A DNA stretch of 64,000 nucleotides from Curvibacter gracilis ATCC BAA-807 (GTDB lineage: Bacteria > Pseudomonadota > Gammaproteobacteria > Burkholderiales > Burkholderiaceae_C): positions 1 through 64,000 of the forward strand of contig NZ_JADZ01000014.1 in NCBI RefSeq assembly GCF_000518645.1. Direction: 5' to 3'. Below, piece by piece: positions 35,584 through 44,113 of the stretch. Made by a program: the position numbers and the translations under genes. Numbering within the stretch: the first letter of the stretch is position 1; each line of letters starts with the position of its first letter. The notes under the pieces were generated by a model that was given only the letters and a program-made list of their open reading frames with translations, was not told where the DNA came from and did not search any database.

Positions 35584-35609
35584 GGCTTGGACAAACTTGT
35601 GGACAAGCC
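35584..35609. other. Imperfect inverted repeat after the FrsA-like gene
   Basis: GGCTTG-G-ACAA and TTGT-GGA-CAAGCC form an interrupted dyad around a two-base centre. It contains the TGTGGACAA motif, one base from a DnaA box. It lies in the 171-base gap between convergent genes and has no T run, so it is not an obvious terminator. Confidence 0.35.
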
Positions 35610-35663
35610 GTGCCCTGTGCGTTGAATCAGTGTCTAAGTGCTTGATTTGAAAGAGATGTGCTT

Positions 35664-35688
35664 GCGCTGCCTGTTTTTTGGGCAGCGC
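35664..35688. terminator. Possible hairpin between convergent genes
   Basis: GCGCTGCC / GGCAGCGC is a perfect 8-bp stem with a 9-base loop containing six T. It is only 15 bases from the stop of the truncated hemoglobin gene, which ends toward it. The T run is in the loop rather than after the stem, so termination is uncertain. Confidence 0.35.
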
Positions 35689-35702
35689 GAGAGAGACAGG
35701 CT

Positions 35703-36167
35703 TCAGCGCGCTGACTTCAGCACGTCCCGGTACATGGGCGCGAGGATGGCCAGCAGCCGGTTCTGGGTGCGAAAAGGCACGCCTTGCTCGTCCATGGCCT
35801 GTTGCAGGTCTTCGACCAGGGCGTTGAAGTGCGCCATGGTGAGGGCCAGGTCCTCATGGGCATCTTTCATGGAGTTGCCTTCGTAGTGGCAGGGCCCACC
35901 CGTGAGTTCACACAGCTGATCCGTGATCTGGCCCTGCAGACCCTTGAGTTTGATGCCCTTGAACTTGTCGGCGATGCGCGGGTTGGCTGCCGAGCGCTTG
36001 AGCATGCCGGCCACCACGGCGTCGATGCCGGCGCGCTCCCCCAAGGCCTGGTACAGCCCGGCATCGGCGGGCCGGGCGGGCACGTAGCGGTCGGGTTCGG
36101 CGCTGGTGGCGGAAGCGGCCAGCAGCAGCAAGCTGGCCAGGGCAAGGGGCAGAAATCGTGGGGGCAT
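35703..36167 (-). CDS. Exported truncated hemoglobin-like protein (group I)
   Basis: This 154-aa protein has a signal peptide (about 1-23, ending ATSAEPD) followed by a 2/2 globin domain. It shows LYQALGERAGIDAVVAGML, IADKFKGIKLKGLQGQITDQLCELTGGP and the proximal-His segment MKDAHEDLALTMAHFNAL. Group I truncated hemoglobins bind heme and handle oxygen or nitric oxide. An export signal is unusual, since most are cytoplasmic. It is followed upstream on the same strand by the DUF3034 gene, so they are probably co-transcribed. Confidence 0.83.
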   Translation of the reverse strand: MPPRFLPLALASLLLLAASATSAEPDRYVPARPADAGLYQALGERAGIDAVVAGMLKRSAANPRIADKFKGIKLKGLQGQITDQLCELTGGPCHYEGNSMKDAHEDLALTMAHFNALVEDLQQAMDEQGVPFRTQNRLLAILAPMYRDVLKSAR

Positions 36168-36200
36168 GGGGGTGTCCTGAGAGGTGGCTGCAGGACCGGC

Positions 36201-37142
36201 TCAGTAGCTGACCTGGCCCGACAGGTACCAGCCGCGTTGCCGGCGCTGCTCGGTCACGCCGGGCACGATGCGGCCCAGGTCCACGTAGGCGGCGGTCAGC
36301 GACACATGGCGTTGCGGAGCCCAGGCGATGAACAGGTCTTTCCAGTCGTCCTGGCGCAAGGCATTGCCCAGGCCGGCAGCGCGCCCCAGGGCTTCCAGGT
36401 TGTTGGGCATGAAGCGGTACTCCGCGCCCACGGCCAGGTCCTTGCGCAGCAGGTAGGCCACGCTCAGTTCGGGGTTCAGGCTGGCACTGTTGCGCCCCGG
36501 GGCGGCCGAGCCGAAGCCCAGCAGCCCGCCCTGGTTGGCCTGGGTGTAGCGCAGCGTGGCGTTGAGCAGCAGCCCCTGGGCCAGCCACAGCTTGGTGGCC
36601 GAGACATACACATCGGTGCCCGAATTGCGCACGCCCAGGAAGTTGAACACCGGCTGCAGCGAGCCGGCCTGGGTGTGTTTGTACTGCAGGCCCAGCGCCA
36701 CCTGGGGCATCAGGGTGTCGCTGTCCAGGATGGCATCACCGGCCAGCCGCAGCTTGGCGCCCAGCACGTCCATCTTGAGGTGCGGGCCGGGTTGCACATC
36801 AAAGCCCAGCGCATTGAGGGCGGTGGCCGGCCCGGCTGACAGGTCCTGCTGCCCGACCGACAACTCCAGCTGATTGCGCAGGTTCAGCGTCAGGCCATAG
36901 GTCTTCAGGCCGTAGTCGTGGGTGGCCAGGTGGTTGACGTTGGCGCTCAGCCCGATTTCACCGTCGGTGGCCTGGGTGCCGATCACGGCCCAGGGCACGA
37001 TGCCGCCACCGGCCGCCCCCTCCACGGTCGAGACCCCGCCGGTCAACAGCAGCTTGCCCGATTCCGCCTGGGCGCCCCCCAGCAGCGCCAGCGACAGCAA
37101 CAGGCCGAGGGCGGCTTTCAGATGCGGGCGGAGGTCTGGCAT
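36201..37142 (-). CDS. DUF3034 family outer-membrane-like protein
   Basis: This 313-aa protein has a signal peptide (about 1-26, ending GGAQAES) and many short amphipathic strands ending in aromatic residues (YVDLGRIVPG, WYLSGQVSY), suggesting a beta-barrel. It reads as the DUF3034 family: GKLLLTGGVSTVEGAAGGG at the start and YLLRKDLAVGAEYRFMPNN later. Its function is unknown. The exported truncated hemoglobin gene lies 33 bases downstream, hinting at a shared cell-envelope role. Confidence 0.8.
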   Translation of the reverse strand: MPDLRPHLKAALGLLLSLALLGGAQAESGKLLLTGGVSTVEGAAGGGIVPWAVIGTQATDGEIGLSANVNHLATHDYGLKTYGLTLNLRNQLELSVGQQDLSAGPATALNALGFDVQPGPHLKMDVLGAKLRLAGDAILDSDTLMPQVALGLQYKHTQAGSLQPVFNFLGVRNSGTDVYVSATKLWLAQGLLLNATLRYTQANQGGLLGFGSAAPGRNSASLNPELSVAYLLRKDLAVGAEYRFMPNNLEALGRAAGLGNALRQDDWKDLFIAWAPQRHVSLTAAYVDLGRIVPGVTEQRRQRGWYLSGQVSY

Positions 37143-37157
37143 GTCGGTGCAAGGCGC

Positions 37158-38420
37158 TCAGGGCAGGGCCGAGGGGTTGGCGAAATAGGCCGAGGAGTAG
37201 GTCTTGAACTGCCCGCCATCGTTGGTGATGTTGGTCTGGGTGACTTCGCCAGGGCTGAAGACCACGCCCACGCCCCCGGCCGCCACCATTTCGTTGGCAT
37301 GGGTCAGGAAGTAGCGAACCCGGTTGTCGCGCCAGGGAGACTTCGTGCTGGCAGTGGCTGCGGGCACGCCCATGGGGGTCTGCCACCACAGCAAGGGGCG
37401 GCCCAGGCCTTGGAAGTAGCTGTTGGCCAGCGAGAAATGCTCGGTGAAGTTCGGTGAGGTGGTGTTGGTCTCATCCCAGTACCAGCCACTGCCCGAGCGC
37501 ACGCAACTGCCCACGCTGGATTGGGCCTCGAAGCAGCCGGCATCCCGGTCCAGCGTCTGCATCACCACGAAGTCGGCTTGCCCGGCCCCGAGCTTCTGCA
37601 TGTAGCTCACTTCGGTGGCGCGCAGGCCCGAGAACAGCGAGGGCGGAAACCCCACATAGGCGTTCGGGGCGTACTGCCGCGCTGTCTGAAGCAGGCAGGA
37701 GGCCATGCCGACCACCGTGTTGGGCAGGCTGGCGCAGTCGGGGTTGGTGTTGACGTAGACAAACATCTTCGTCGGGTCCGGATTGGCCTGTTGGGTGTAG
37801 CCCCAGAAGTCCGGTTCGAAGTTGACCAGGGCGGGCTTGCCATAAGTGGCCAGTTGCTGGAACAACAGCCGGGTGTTGTCCCAGTAATCCTTCATGAAAC
37901 TGGTGTCGGTCAACCCGGTCAGCACCCCGTCGCCGCGGGTGGCCATCTGGTAGAGGGTGAACATCGGGATCGCCCCCATCTGGTCGGCATTCTGCGCCAC
38001 GATCTGCACATAGGCCCCCGACGGGCTGTTCCAACTCGGCCAGGAGCCGGTGCCGGCACCGACCAGGTACTGGTCATAGATGTCGGGGGTGATCTGCTGG
38101 GTCTGGATCGGCGACTTGTCGATCGATCCCAGGCCCACCAGCAGCCGCTGGCTGCGACCCAAGGCCTTGGCCAGCACGCCAGCGCGTTGGGCCAATGCGG
38201 CTTGCTGGATCAGGGTGTGGCCATCGGTGCTGCTCGTGCTGCCCGAGCCGCTGCTGCTGCCACTTCCGCTGCTGCTGCCGCTGCCGGAACTTGAACTGCC
38301 CGATCCGGAACTGGTGCTGGACGAGCCCCCACCCCCGCCGCCACAACTGGCTGCAAACAGGGCGGCCGTCAGGGCGATCAGACGGAGGGCTTGGATGGAA
38401 TGGCGTGTTGGCAAAGACAT
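37158..38420 (-). CDS. Secreted lipoprotein with Gly/Ser-rich linker and glycosidase-like domain
   Basis: This 420-aa predicted lipoprotein has a signal ending LFAASC (lipobox Cys about 26), then six Gly and about 40 residues of almost only Ser and Gly, then a globular domain of about 340 residues. The domain is Trp/Tyr-rich, with PALVNFEPDFWGYTQQ and GRPLLWWQTPMGVP, resembling TIM-barrel glycoside hydrolases, but I cannot assign a family or catalytic residues. The ATG at 38420 is preceded by GGAGG; the much longer open frame upstream is a GC artefact. It is divergent from cutA. Confidence 0.72.
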   Translation of the reverse strand: MSLPTRHSIQALRLIALTAALFAASCGGGGGGSSSTSSGSGSSSSGSGSSSGSGSSSGSGSTSSTDGHTLIQQAALAQRAGVLAKALGRSQRLLVGLGSIDKSPIQTQQITPDIYDQYLVGAGTGSWPSWNSPSGAYVQIVAQNADQMGAIPMFTLYQMATRGDGVLTGLTDTSFMKDYWDNTRLLFQQLATYGKPALVNFEPDFWGYTQQANPDPTKMFVYVNTNPDCASLPNTVVGMASCLLQTARQYAPNAYVGFPPSLFSGLRATEVSYMQKLGAGQADFVVMQTLDRDAGCFEAQSSVGSCVRSGSGWYWDETNTTSPNFTEHFSLANSYFQGLGRPLLWWQTPMGVPAATASTKSPWRDNRVRYFLTHANEMVAAGGVGVVFSPGEVTQTNITNDGGQFKTYSSAYFANPSALP

Positions 38421-38543
38421 AGCCTCCAGTCTACTGAAAGCTACCGCACAGTGGCATGACAAGCGCATCATTGCCACCCTGGTCAAGTGTGCTTTCTGTG
38501 TCCCAAGCGCGCCACAATCCGAGCGCCGACCAGGAGCCTGCCG

Positions 38544-38906
38544 ATGTCTGACACCCACCCCCATGATTCTTCTCCCGCTGTCGATTTGAACGCCAAGCCC
38601 TTGTGGTGCATCACCACCACCGTGGGTCAGGCCTCCGATGCCAGCGCGCTGGCAAGCCAGGTCCTGGCGCAGCGCCTGGCCGCCTGTGTGCAGGTGGAGG
38701 CCTTGCAGTCGCATTACCGCTGGCAGGGCCAGACCCTGGCCGAGCCGGAATGGCGCCTCACGCTCAAGACGACCGCCGAGGCCGGTCCGGCCCTGCTGGC
38801 CTGGTTGAAGCAGCACCATCCCTACGACCTGCCCCAGCTGTGCTGGTCCACCTGGCAGGCCTCGGCCGATTACGCCCAATGGGTGCATGACAACGTGAGC
38901 CCATGA
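38544..38906 (+). CDS. cutA: Divalent-cation tolerance protein CutA
   Basis: This 120-aa ferredoxin-like trimer protein is linked to copper and other divalent-metal tolerance. Family marks are LASQVLAQRLAACVQVE (about 35-51), SHYRWQGQTLAEPEWRLTLKT and the C-terminal HPYDLPQLCWSTWQASADYAQW split over residues 93-115. AGGAG lies seven bases before the ATG. It has a hydrophilic N-terminal extension of about 18 residues. Confidence 0.92.
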   Translation: MSDTHPHDSSPAVDLNAKPLWCITTTVGQASDASALASQVLAQRLAACVQVEALQSHYRWQGQTLAEPEWRLTLKTTAEAGPALLAWLKQHHPYDLPQLCWSTWQASADYAQWVHDNVSP

Positions 38907-38946
38907 GAGGACAGGGCGGTTCGCCCCACATACCCACCTGAAATGC

Positions 38947-38973
38947 AAAAGGCCCGCCGATGGGCGGGCCTTG
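38947..38973. terminator. Terminator between convergent cutA and ftsY
   Basis: AAGGCCCGCC-GATG-GGCGGGCCTT is a perfect 10-bp stem with a tetraloop, flanked by an A run on the left that serves as a U tract for the minus-strand ftsY transcript. Confidence 0.8.
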
Positions 38974-38997
38974 GGGCCTGGCGGCGGTGCCTGCGCC

Positions 38998-40380
38998 TCA
39001 GGACAGCAGCGCCTGGGCAAACTCGCGGGCGTTGAAGGTCTCGAGGTCTTCCAGCTTCTCGCCCACGCCGATGAAGTACACCGGCACCGGGCGCTCCTGG
39101 GCGATGGCGGCCAGCACCCCGCCCTTGGCGGTGCCGTCGAGCTTGGTCACGATCAGGCCGGTCAGTTTCAGCGCGTCGTCAAACGAGCGCACCTGGGCCA
39201 GGGCGTTCTGGCCGGTGTTGCCGTCGATCACCAGCAGCACCTCGTGTGGCGCCGTGGCGTCGGCCTTGTTCACCACGCGGCGGATCTTCTTGAGCTCTTC
39301 CATCAGGTGCAACTGGGTGGGCAGGCGCCCGGCCGTGTCCACCAGCACCACGTCCTTGCCACGGGCCTTGCCGGCGGTCACGGCATCAAAGCTCACGGCC
39401 GCCGGGTCACCACCTTCCTGGCTGACGATCTCGACCGTGTTGCGGTCGGCCCACACGCCCAGCTGCTCGCGGGCGGCGGCGCGGAAGGTGTCGGCCGCGG
39501 CCAGCAGCACGGCGGCGCCTTCGTTGGCCAGGTGCTTGGTCAGCTTGCCGATCGAGGTGGTCTTGCCCGCGCCATTGACGCCGGCCACCATGATCACGGT
39601 GGGCGTGAATTCGCCGATCACCAGTTGCTTTTCGAGCGGACGCAGCAGATCGGTGATCGCATCGGCCAGCAAGGCCTTCACCGCGGCCGGGTCGGTGGTC
39701 TTGCTTTCCTTCACGCGGCGCTTGAGGTCGTTGAGCAGGTGCTCGGTGGCTTTCACCCCGGTGTCGGCCATCAGCAGGGCGGTTTCGAGCTCTTCGTAGA
39801 GCGCATCGTCGATCTGGGTGCCGGTGAACACCGTGGCCAGGGTCGAGCCGGTCTTGCGCAGGCCGGCCTTCAGCTTGTCCAGCCAGCCTTGGCGCGCTGG
39901 TGCCGGGGCTGGTGCTGGCACGGGCTCAGGGGCCCTTGCGACGGGAGCAGGGGCTGGTGCCGGCGTCTTCACCGCCGGTGTCAGAACCGGGGCAGGAGCA
40001 GGAGCAAGAGCAGGTGCAGGCGCCGCAACTGGTGCCGGCGCCTCGACCCTCGGGGCTGCCTGGATCGGGGCCGGGGCAGGGATGGCTGGTGCAGGTGCAG
40101 GGCTAGGGGCCGTGGCAGGGGCAGAGACAGGCGGTACGGCGGGGGCCTCGACGGCCGGTGGCTCGGCCGAGGGTTCGACCGGTGCGGCCGGCTTGCCGCC
40201 AAAAGCGTTGCGCAGCCAGCTCAGGCCACCTCCGCCCGTGCTGGCCGGGGCCGGGGGCGCGGAGGCCGCCGGTGCAGGGGTTTCAGGGGCGGCTGCGGGC
40301 GCAGGCGCCGAAGCGGCAGGTGCGCTGGCAGGTTCTGCCGGGGCAGGAGCAGGGGATTTTTTCTTGAAAAAGCTGAACAT
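38998..40380 (-). CDS. ftsY: Signal recognition particle receptor FtsY
   Basis: FtsY is the SRP receptor GTPase for co-translational membrane insertion. The 460-aa protein has a basic start (MFSFFKKKSPAP) and then a long Ala/Pro-rich linker (about 8-165) in place of the acidic A domain. The NG domain follows: G1 GVNGAGKTTSIGKL (about 263-276), DTAGRLPTQ and TKLDGTAKGG. The low-complexity Ala/Pro linker explains the long open antisense frames here. It is divergent from the M16 protease gene across 28 bases. Confidence 0.95.
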   Translation of the reverse strand: MFSFFKKKSPAPAPAEPASAPAASAPAPAAAPETPAPAASAPPAPASTGGGGLSWLRNAFGGKPAAPVEPSAEPPAVEAPAVPPVSAPATAPSPAPAPAIPAPAPIQAAPRVEAPAPVAAPAPALAPAPAPVLTPAVKTPAPAPAPVARAPEPVPAPAPAPARQGWLDKLKAGLRKTGSTLATVFTGTQIDDALYEELETALLMADTGVKATEHLLNDLKRRVKESKTTDPAAVKALLADAITDLLRPLEKQLVIGEFTPTVIMVAGVNGAGKTTSIGKLTKHLANEGAAVLLAAADTFRAAAREQLGVWADRNTVEIVSQEGGDPAAVSFDAVTAGKARGKDVVLVDTAGRLPTQLHLMEELKKIRRVVNKADATAPHEVLLVIDGNTGQNALAQVRSFDDALKLTGLIVTKLDGTAKGGVLAAIAQERPVPVYFIGVGEKLEDLETFNAREFAQALLS

Positions 40381-40408
40381 TGCAGGGTTCTTAGAATCCC
40401 ATCATTCT

Positions 40409-41890
40409 ATGAAACGCACACCCACCCTTCTGGCCGCATTGATCTGCGCCTTGGCGGCCCCTGTTCTGGCGCAGTCCACACAGCCCTCTGCCCCGTCCCA
40501 GACGCCGCTTTCCGCGTCTGCCCCAGCAACGGCACCAGCACCGGCCCAAGCACCGGCACGATGGGCCAACGGGGTGCACCAATACACCCTGGCCAATGGC
40601 ATGACGCTGATCGTCAAGCCCGATCACCGTGCCCCCACGGTGGCCCACATGCTGTGGGTGCGGGTGGGGTCGATGGACGAGGTCGACGGCACCAGTGGCG
40701 TGGCCCATGCCCTTGAGCACATGATGTTCAAGGGCACGCCCAGCCTGCCCCCGGGTGAGTTCTCGCGGCGTGTCGCCGCCCTGGGCGGGCGCGAGAACGC
40801 CTTCACCACGCGCGACTACACGGGCTACTACCAGCAGATTCCGGCCGCCCGCCTGGAAGACGTGATGAAGCTCGAAGCCGACCGCTTTGCCCACAACCAG
40901 TGGGTCGACGACGAGTTCAAGCGCGAAATCGAGGTCATCAAGGAAGAGCGCCGCATGCGCACCGACGACAACCCGCGGGCCCGCCTCTACGAGGCCTTGA
41001 ACGCCGCGGCCTTTGTGGCTTCGCCCTACCACCGGCCCGTGGTGGGCTGGATGAGCGATCTGGACGCCATGACGCCCGACGACGCCCGCAGCTTCTGGCG
41101 CACCTGGTACACCCCCACCAATGCCGCGGTGGTGATTGCCGGCGACATCGAGCCCGAGCAGGCGCTGGCGCTGGCCAAGCGCCATTACGAGCCGATTGCC
41201 GCCCACGCCTTGCCCTTGCGCAAGCCACGCACCGAGCCAGAACAACTGGGCCTGCGCCGTTTCGACTTCAAGGCCCCGGCCGAGCAGGCCTATGTGACCC
41301 TGGCCTTCAAGGTGCCCAAGCTCGAATCCCCCGATCAAACCTCTTCCACTGACGACGACGTGCTGGCCCTGACCGTGCTGGCCGCCGTGCTCGACGGCTA
41401 CCCTGGCGCCCGCCTGGAGCGGGGCCTGACCCAGGGCGAGCGCCGCGTGGCCGACAGCGCCGGGGCCTACAACGGCCTCATGGGCCGGGGCCCGCAGATG
41501 TTCGTGCTCGATGGCGTGCCAGCGGCCGGCCAGACCCCCGAGGCGGTCGAGGCTGCCTTGCGGGCCCAGGTGCGCCTGGTGGCCGAGCAGGGCGTCAGCG
41601 AGGCCGAGTTGCGCCGCGTCAAGGCCCAATGGGTGGCCAGCGAGGTCTACAAGCTCGACTCGGTGTTCAACCAGGCCAACGAACTGGGTCGCTACTGGGT
41701 GCAGGGCCAACCCCTGGATGCGGGCGAACGCCTGATCCAGCGCCTGCGCGGCGTCACCGCGGCCCAGGTGCAGTCGGTGGCGGCGCGCTATTTCGGCGAT
41801 GACCAGCTCACCGTGGGCATTCTGCGGCCCCAGCCGCTGGACCCGCAGCGCCCGCGCAAGGCGGCGCCTGCCGGGCGCCATGGCTCCTGA
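40409..41890 (+). CDS. M16-family zinc peptidase (active subunit)
   Basis: This 493-aa exported insulinase-like peptidase has a signal peptide (about 1-21), an Ala/Pro/Ser-rich stretch and the inverted zinc motif HALEHMMF (HxxEH, about 103-107). The third ligand Glu is in EVIKEERRMRTDD about 75 residues later. It pairs with the next gene, whose product lacks the zinc motif; such pairs form a clam-shell heterodimer that degrades peptides in the periplasm. Confidence 0.9.
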   Translation: MKRTPTLLAALICALAAPVLAQSTQPSAPSQTPLSASAPATAPAPAQAPARWANGVHQYTLANGMTLIVKPDHRAPTVAHMLWVRVGSMDEVDGTSGVAHALEHMMFKGTPSLPPGEFSRRVAALGGRENAFTTRDYTGYYQQIPAARLEDVMKLEADRFAHNQWVDDEFKREIEVIKEERRMRTDDNPRARLYEALNAAAFVASPYHRPVVGWMSDLDAMTPDDARSFWRTWYTPTNAAVVIAGDIEPEQALALAKRHYEPIAAHALPLRKPRTEPEQLGLRRFDFKAPAEQAYVTLAFKVPKLESPDQTSSTDDDVLALTVLAAVLDGYPGARLERGLTQGERRVADSAGAYNGLMGRGPQMFVLDGVPAAGQTPEAVEAALRAQVRLVAEQGVSEAELRRVKAQWVASEVYKLDSVFNQANELGRYWVQGQPLDAGERLIQRLRGVTAAQVQSVAARYFGDDQLTVGILRPQPLDPQRPRKAAPAGRHGS

Positions 41891-41988
41891 TGCGAGGTCT
41901 TCGCCCGATGTCTGCCGCTTTGTTCTCTGCCCTTTCTCTCCCTACCCTGGGCCAGGCCTTCGGCCTGCGCGCTTCCACAGGTGATTTC

Positions 41989-43350
41989 ATGACTCTTCCC
42001 GTTTCGACGCCGCAGCGGCGCCTGCCACTGGCCCGGCGTGCCGGTCTGGCGCTGGCCCTGCTGCTGGCCGCCGTGGCCGCCCAGGCCGCGCTGCCCATCC
42101 AGCACTGGACCCAGCCCAGCGGGGCCCGTGTGGCCCTGGTGGAAAGCCCCGCCATCCCGATGCTCGATGTGCAGATCGACTTCGATGCCGGCTCGCGCCG
42201 GGACCCGGCCCGCCAGGCCGGCCTGGCCTCGGTCAGCGCGCTCATGAGCGCCCGGGGCGTGCAGGCCCATGGCAGCGCCCCCGCCTTCGACGAAAACGCC
42301 CTCAGCGAGGCCTGGGCCGATCTGGGCGCCAGCTTTGGCGGCAGTGCCAGCAGCGACCGCCTCACATTCGGTCTGCGCACCTTGACCGAGCCGGATCTGC
42401 TGGACCGCGCCGTGGCCCTGGCGGCGCGGCAACTGGCCGAACCGGCCTTGCCCGAGGCGGTGTGGCGCCGCGAGCGCGAGCGCCTGGTGGCCTCGCTCAA
42501 GGAGGAGGACACCCGCCCCGGCACCCAGGCCGCCAAGGCCTTTGCCCGCGCGGTCTATGGGGACCACCCCTATGGCTACGAGATGAGTGCCGCCACGCTG
42601 GCCACCATCCAGGTCAGCGACCTGCGCAGCTACCTGAAGCGCTCGGTGCGCGCCTGCGACGCCCGCGTCAGCCTGGTCGGTGCCGTCAACCGCGAGCAGG
42701 CCGATGCCCTGGTCTCCCGCTTGCTGGCCCTGCTGCCGGCCGGGCCCTGCCAGCCGCAGCCGGCCGTGCCCCAGGTGGCGCCCCTGACCCAGGCCGAAAC
42801 CCTGAGCCTGCCCTTCGATTCGGCCCAGGCCCATGTGTTCATCGGCCAGCCCGGCATCCGCCGCGCCGACCCCGACTACTTTGCCCTGCTGGTGGGCAAC
42901 TACATCCTGGGCGGTGGCGGCTTTGTGTCGCGCCTGACCAGCGAGGTGCGCGAAAAGCGCGGCCTGAGCTACAGCGTCTACAGCTACTTTGCCCCGGGCC
43001 TGCATGCCGGGGCCTTCACCATCGGCCTGCAGACCCGCCCCGACCAGGCCGCCGAGGCCGTGAAGGTGGCGCGTGAGGTGCTCAGCCGCTATGTGGCCGA
43101 AGGGCCCACCGAGGCCGAACTCAAGGCCGCCAAGGACAACCTGGTGGGCGGCTTTGCGCTGCGCATCGACAGCAACAAGAAGCTGCTCGACAACGTGGCC
43201 AACATGGCGCTGCACGAGCTTCCGTGGGACTACCTGGACACCTGGACGCAACAGGTCGACAAGGTCAGCGTGCAAGACATCCGGGCGGCTTTTGAGCGCC
43301 ACGTGCAGCCCGATCGCCTGGTCACCGTGACCGTAGGAGCCCGCCCATGA
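41989..43350 (+). CDS. M16-family peptidase-like protein without the zinc motif
   Basis: This 453-aa protein has a signal peptide (residues about 1-34, ending AAVAAQA) and M16 fold. The position of HxxEH reads RQAGLASVSALM, so it cannot bind zinc. It keeps the C-terminal substrate loop EVREKRGLSYSVYSY, as do inactive partner subunits. I chose the ATG at 41989, directly before the signal peptide; an in-frame ATG at 41890 on the previous stop would add 33 residues. It overlaps rsmD by ATGA. Confidence 0.85.
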   Translation: MTLPVSTPQRRLPLARRAGLALALLLAAVAAQAALPIQHWTQPSGARVALVESPAIPMLDVQIDFDAGSRRDPARQAGLASVSALMSARGVQAHGSAPAFDENALSEAWADLGASFGGSASSDRLTFGLRTLTEPDLLDRAVALAARQLAEPALPEAVWRRERERLVASLKEEDTRPGTQAAKAFARAVYGDHPYGYEMSAATLATIQVSDLRSYLKRSVRACDARVSLVGAVNREQADALVSRLLALLPAGPCQPQPAVPQVAPLTQAETLSLPFDSAQAHVFIGQPGIRRADPDYFALLVGNYILGGGGFVSRLTSEVREKRGLSYSVYSYFAPGLHAGAFTIGLQTRPDQAAEAVKVAREVLSRYVAEGPTEAELKAAKDNLVGGFALRIDSNKKLLDNVANMALHELPWDYLDTWTQQVDKVSVQDIRAAFERHVQPDRLVTVTVGARP

Positions 43351-43994
43351 CCCGTTCGCCCATGCCCCGCCCAGCCAAGACCCCCGCCGTGACGCCAGGC
43401 AAGGCCCCGGTGCGCCCGAAGGTCAGCAAGGCCCCGGGTGAGATCCGCATCATCGGCGGCCTCTGGAAGCGCACCCGCCTGGCCGTGCCCGACCGCCCGG
43501 GCCTGCGCCCCACGCCGGACCGCGTGCGCGAAACCCTGTTCAACTGGCTGGGCCAGGACCTGGGTGGCTGGCGCTGCTTCGATGCTTTTGCCGGCACCGG
43601 CGCCCTGGGCTTCGAGGCCGCCTCGCGCGGGGCGCGCGAGGTCTGGTTGATGGAGCAGGACAGCACCCTGGTGCAGCACCTGCAGGCCAGTTCGATCCGC
43701 CTCAAGGCCAGCCAGGTGCGGGTGCAACGCGGCGATGGCGTGGCCCAGCTGGTGCAGCAACGCGGTGCCGGCCTGGACCTGGTGCTGTTGGACCCCCCCT
43801 TTGCCTCCGATCTGTTCGAGCCCGCCTTGCGGGCCGGGGCGCAGGCCCTGCAAGCCGAAGGCTTTCTGTACCTGGAGGCCCCCCGCGCCTGGACGGCCGA
43901 GGAACTCCTGCCCCTGGGCCTGCAGCCCTACCGCTACCTCAAGGCGGGGGCGGTGCACGCCCACCTGTTGAAACGGGGCAGCCCGGCGGTCTGA
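43347..43994 (+). CDS. rsmD: 16S rRNA (guanine(966)-N(2))-methyltransferase RsmD
   Basis: RsmD methylates G966 of 16S rRNA. The 215-aa protein shows IRIIGGLWKRTRL, RPTPDRVRETLFNWL, the SAM motif DAFAGTGALGFEAASRG (about 78-94) and the catalytic LLDPPF (about 149-154). About 30 N-terminal residues are basic and Pro-rich. It is translationally coupled to the M16 gene and 119 bases upstream of coaD. Confidence 0.94.
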   Translation: MTRSPMPRPAKTPAVTPGKAPVRPKVSKAPGEIRIIGGLWKRTRLAVPDRPGLRPTPDRVRETLFNWLGQDLGGWRCFDAFAGTGALGFEAASRGAREVWLMEQDSTLVQHLQASSIRLKASQVRVQRGDGVAQLVQQRGAGLDLVLLDPPFASDLFEPALRAGAQALQAEGFLYLEAPRAWTAEELLPLGLQPYRYLKAGAVHAHLLKRGSPAV

Positions 43995-44113
43995 TCCAGG
44001 CGGCCGCACCGGCGGTATCGGCTTGTGGCAAGGTGGTGTCAGCGGCGTTCCAGGGGCCATGCATAATGCGCGCAAACAATGCACCAGCCCCCATCTGCAG
44101 GAGACGCACCGCC

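Noticed and set aside
35584-35609. Replication origin or DnaA box cluster
   Set aside because: Only one near-match to a DnaA box is present and no replication genes are nearby.
37158-38420. Ser/Gly-coding repeats as a possible CRISPR or phase-variation array
   Set aside because: The repeat is irregular, coding and lacks spacers; it is a flexible linker.
38421-39020. N-terminal extension of the Gly/Ser lipoprotein frame
   Set aside because: It runs through cutA in antisense, and a ribosome site plus a lipoprotein signal peptide fix the start at 38420.
38971-40716. 581-aa plus-strand open frame with long Gly/Arg/Cys runs
   Set aside because: It is the antisense of the Ala/Pro-rich ftsY linker and continues into the M16 gene out of frame.
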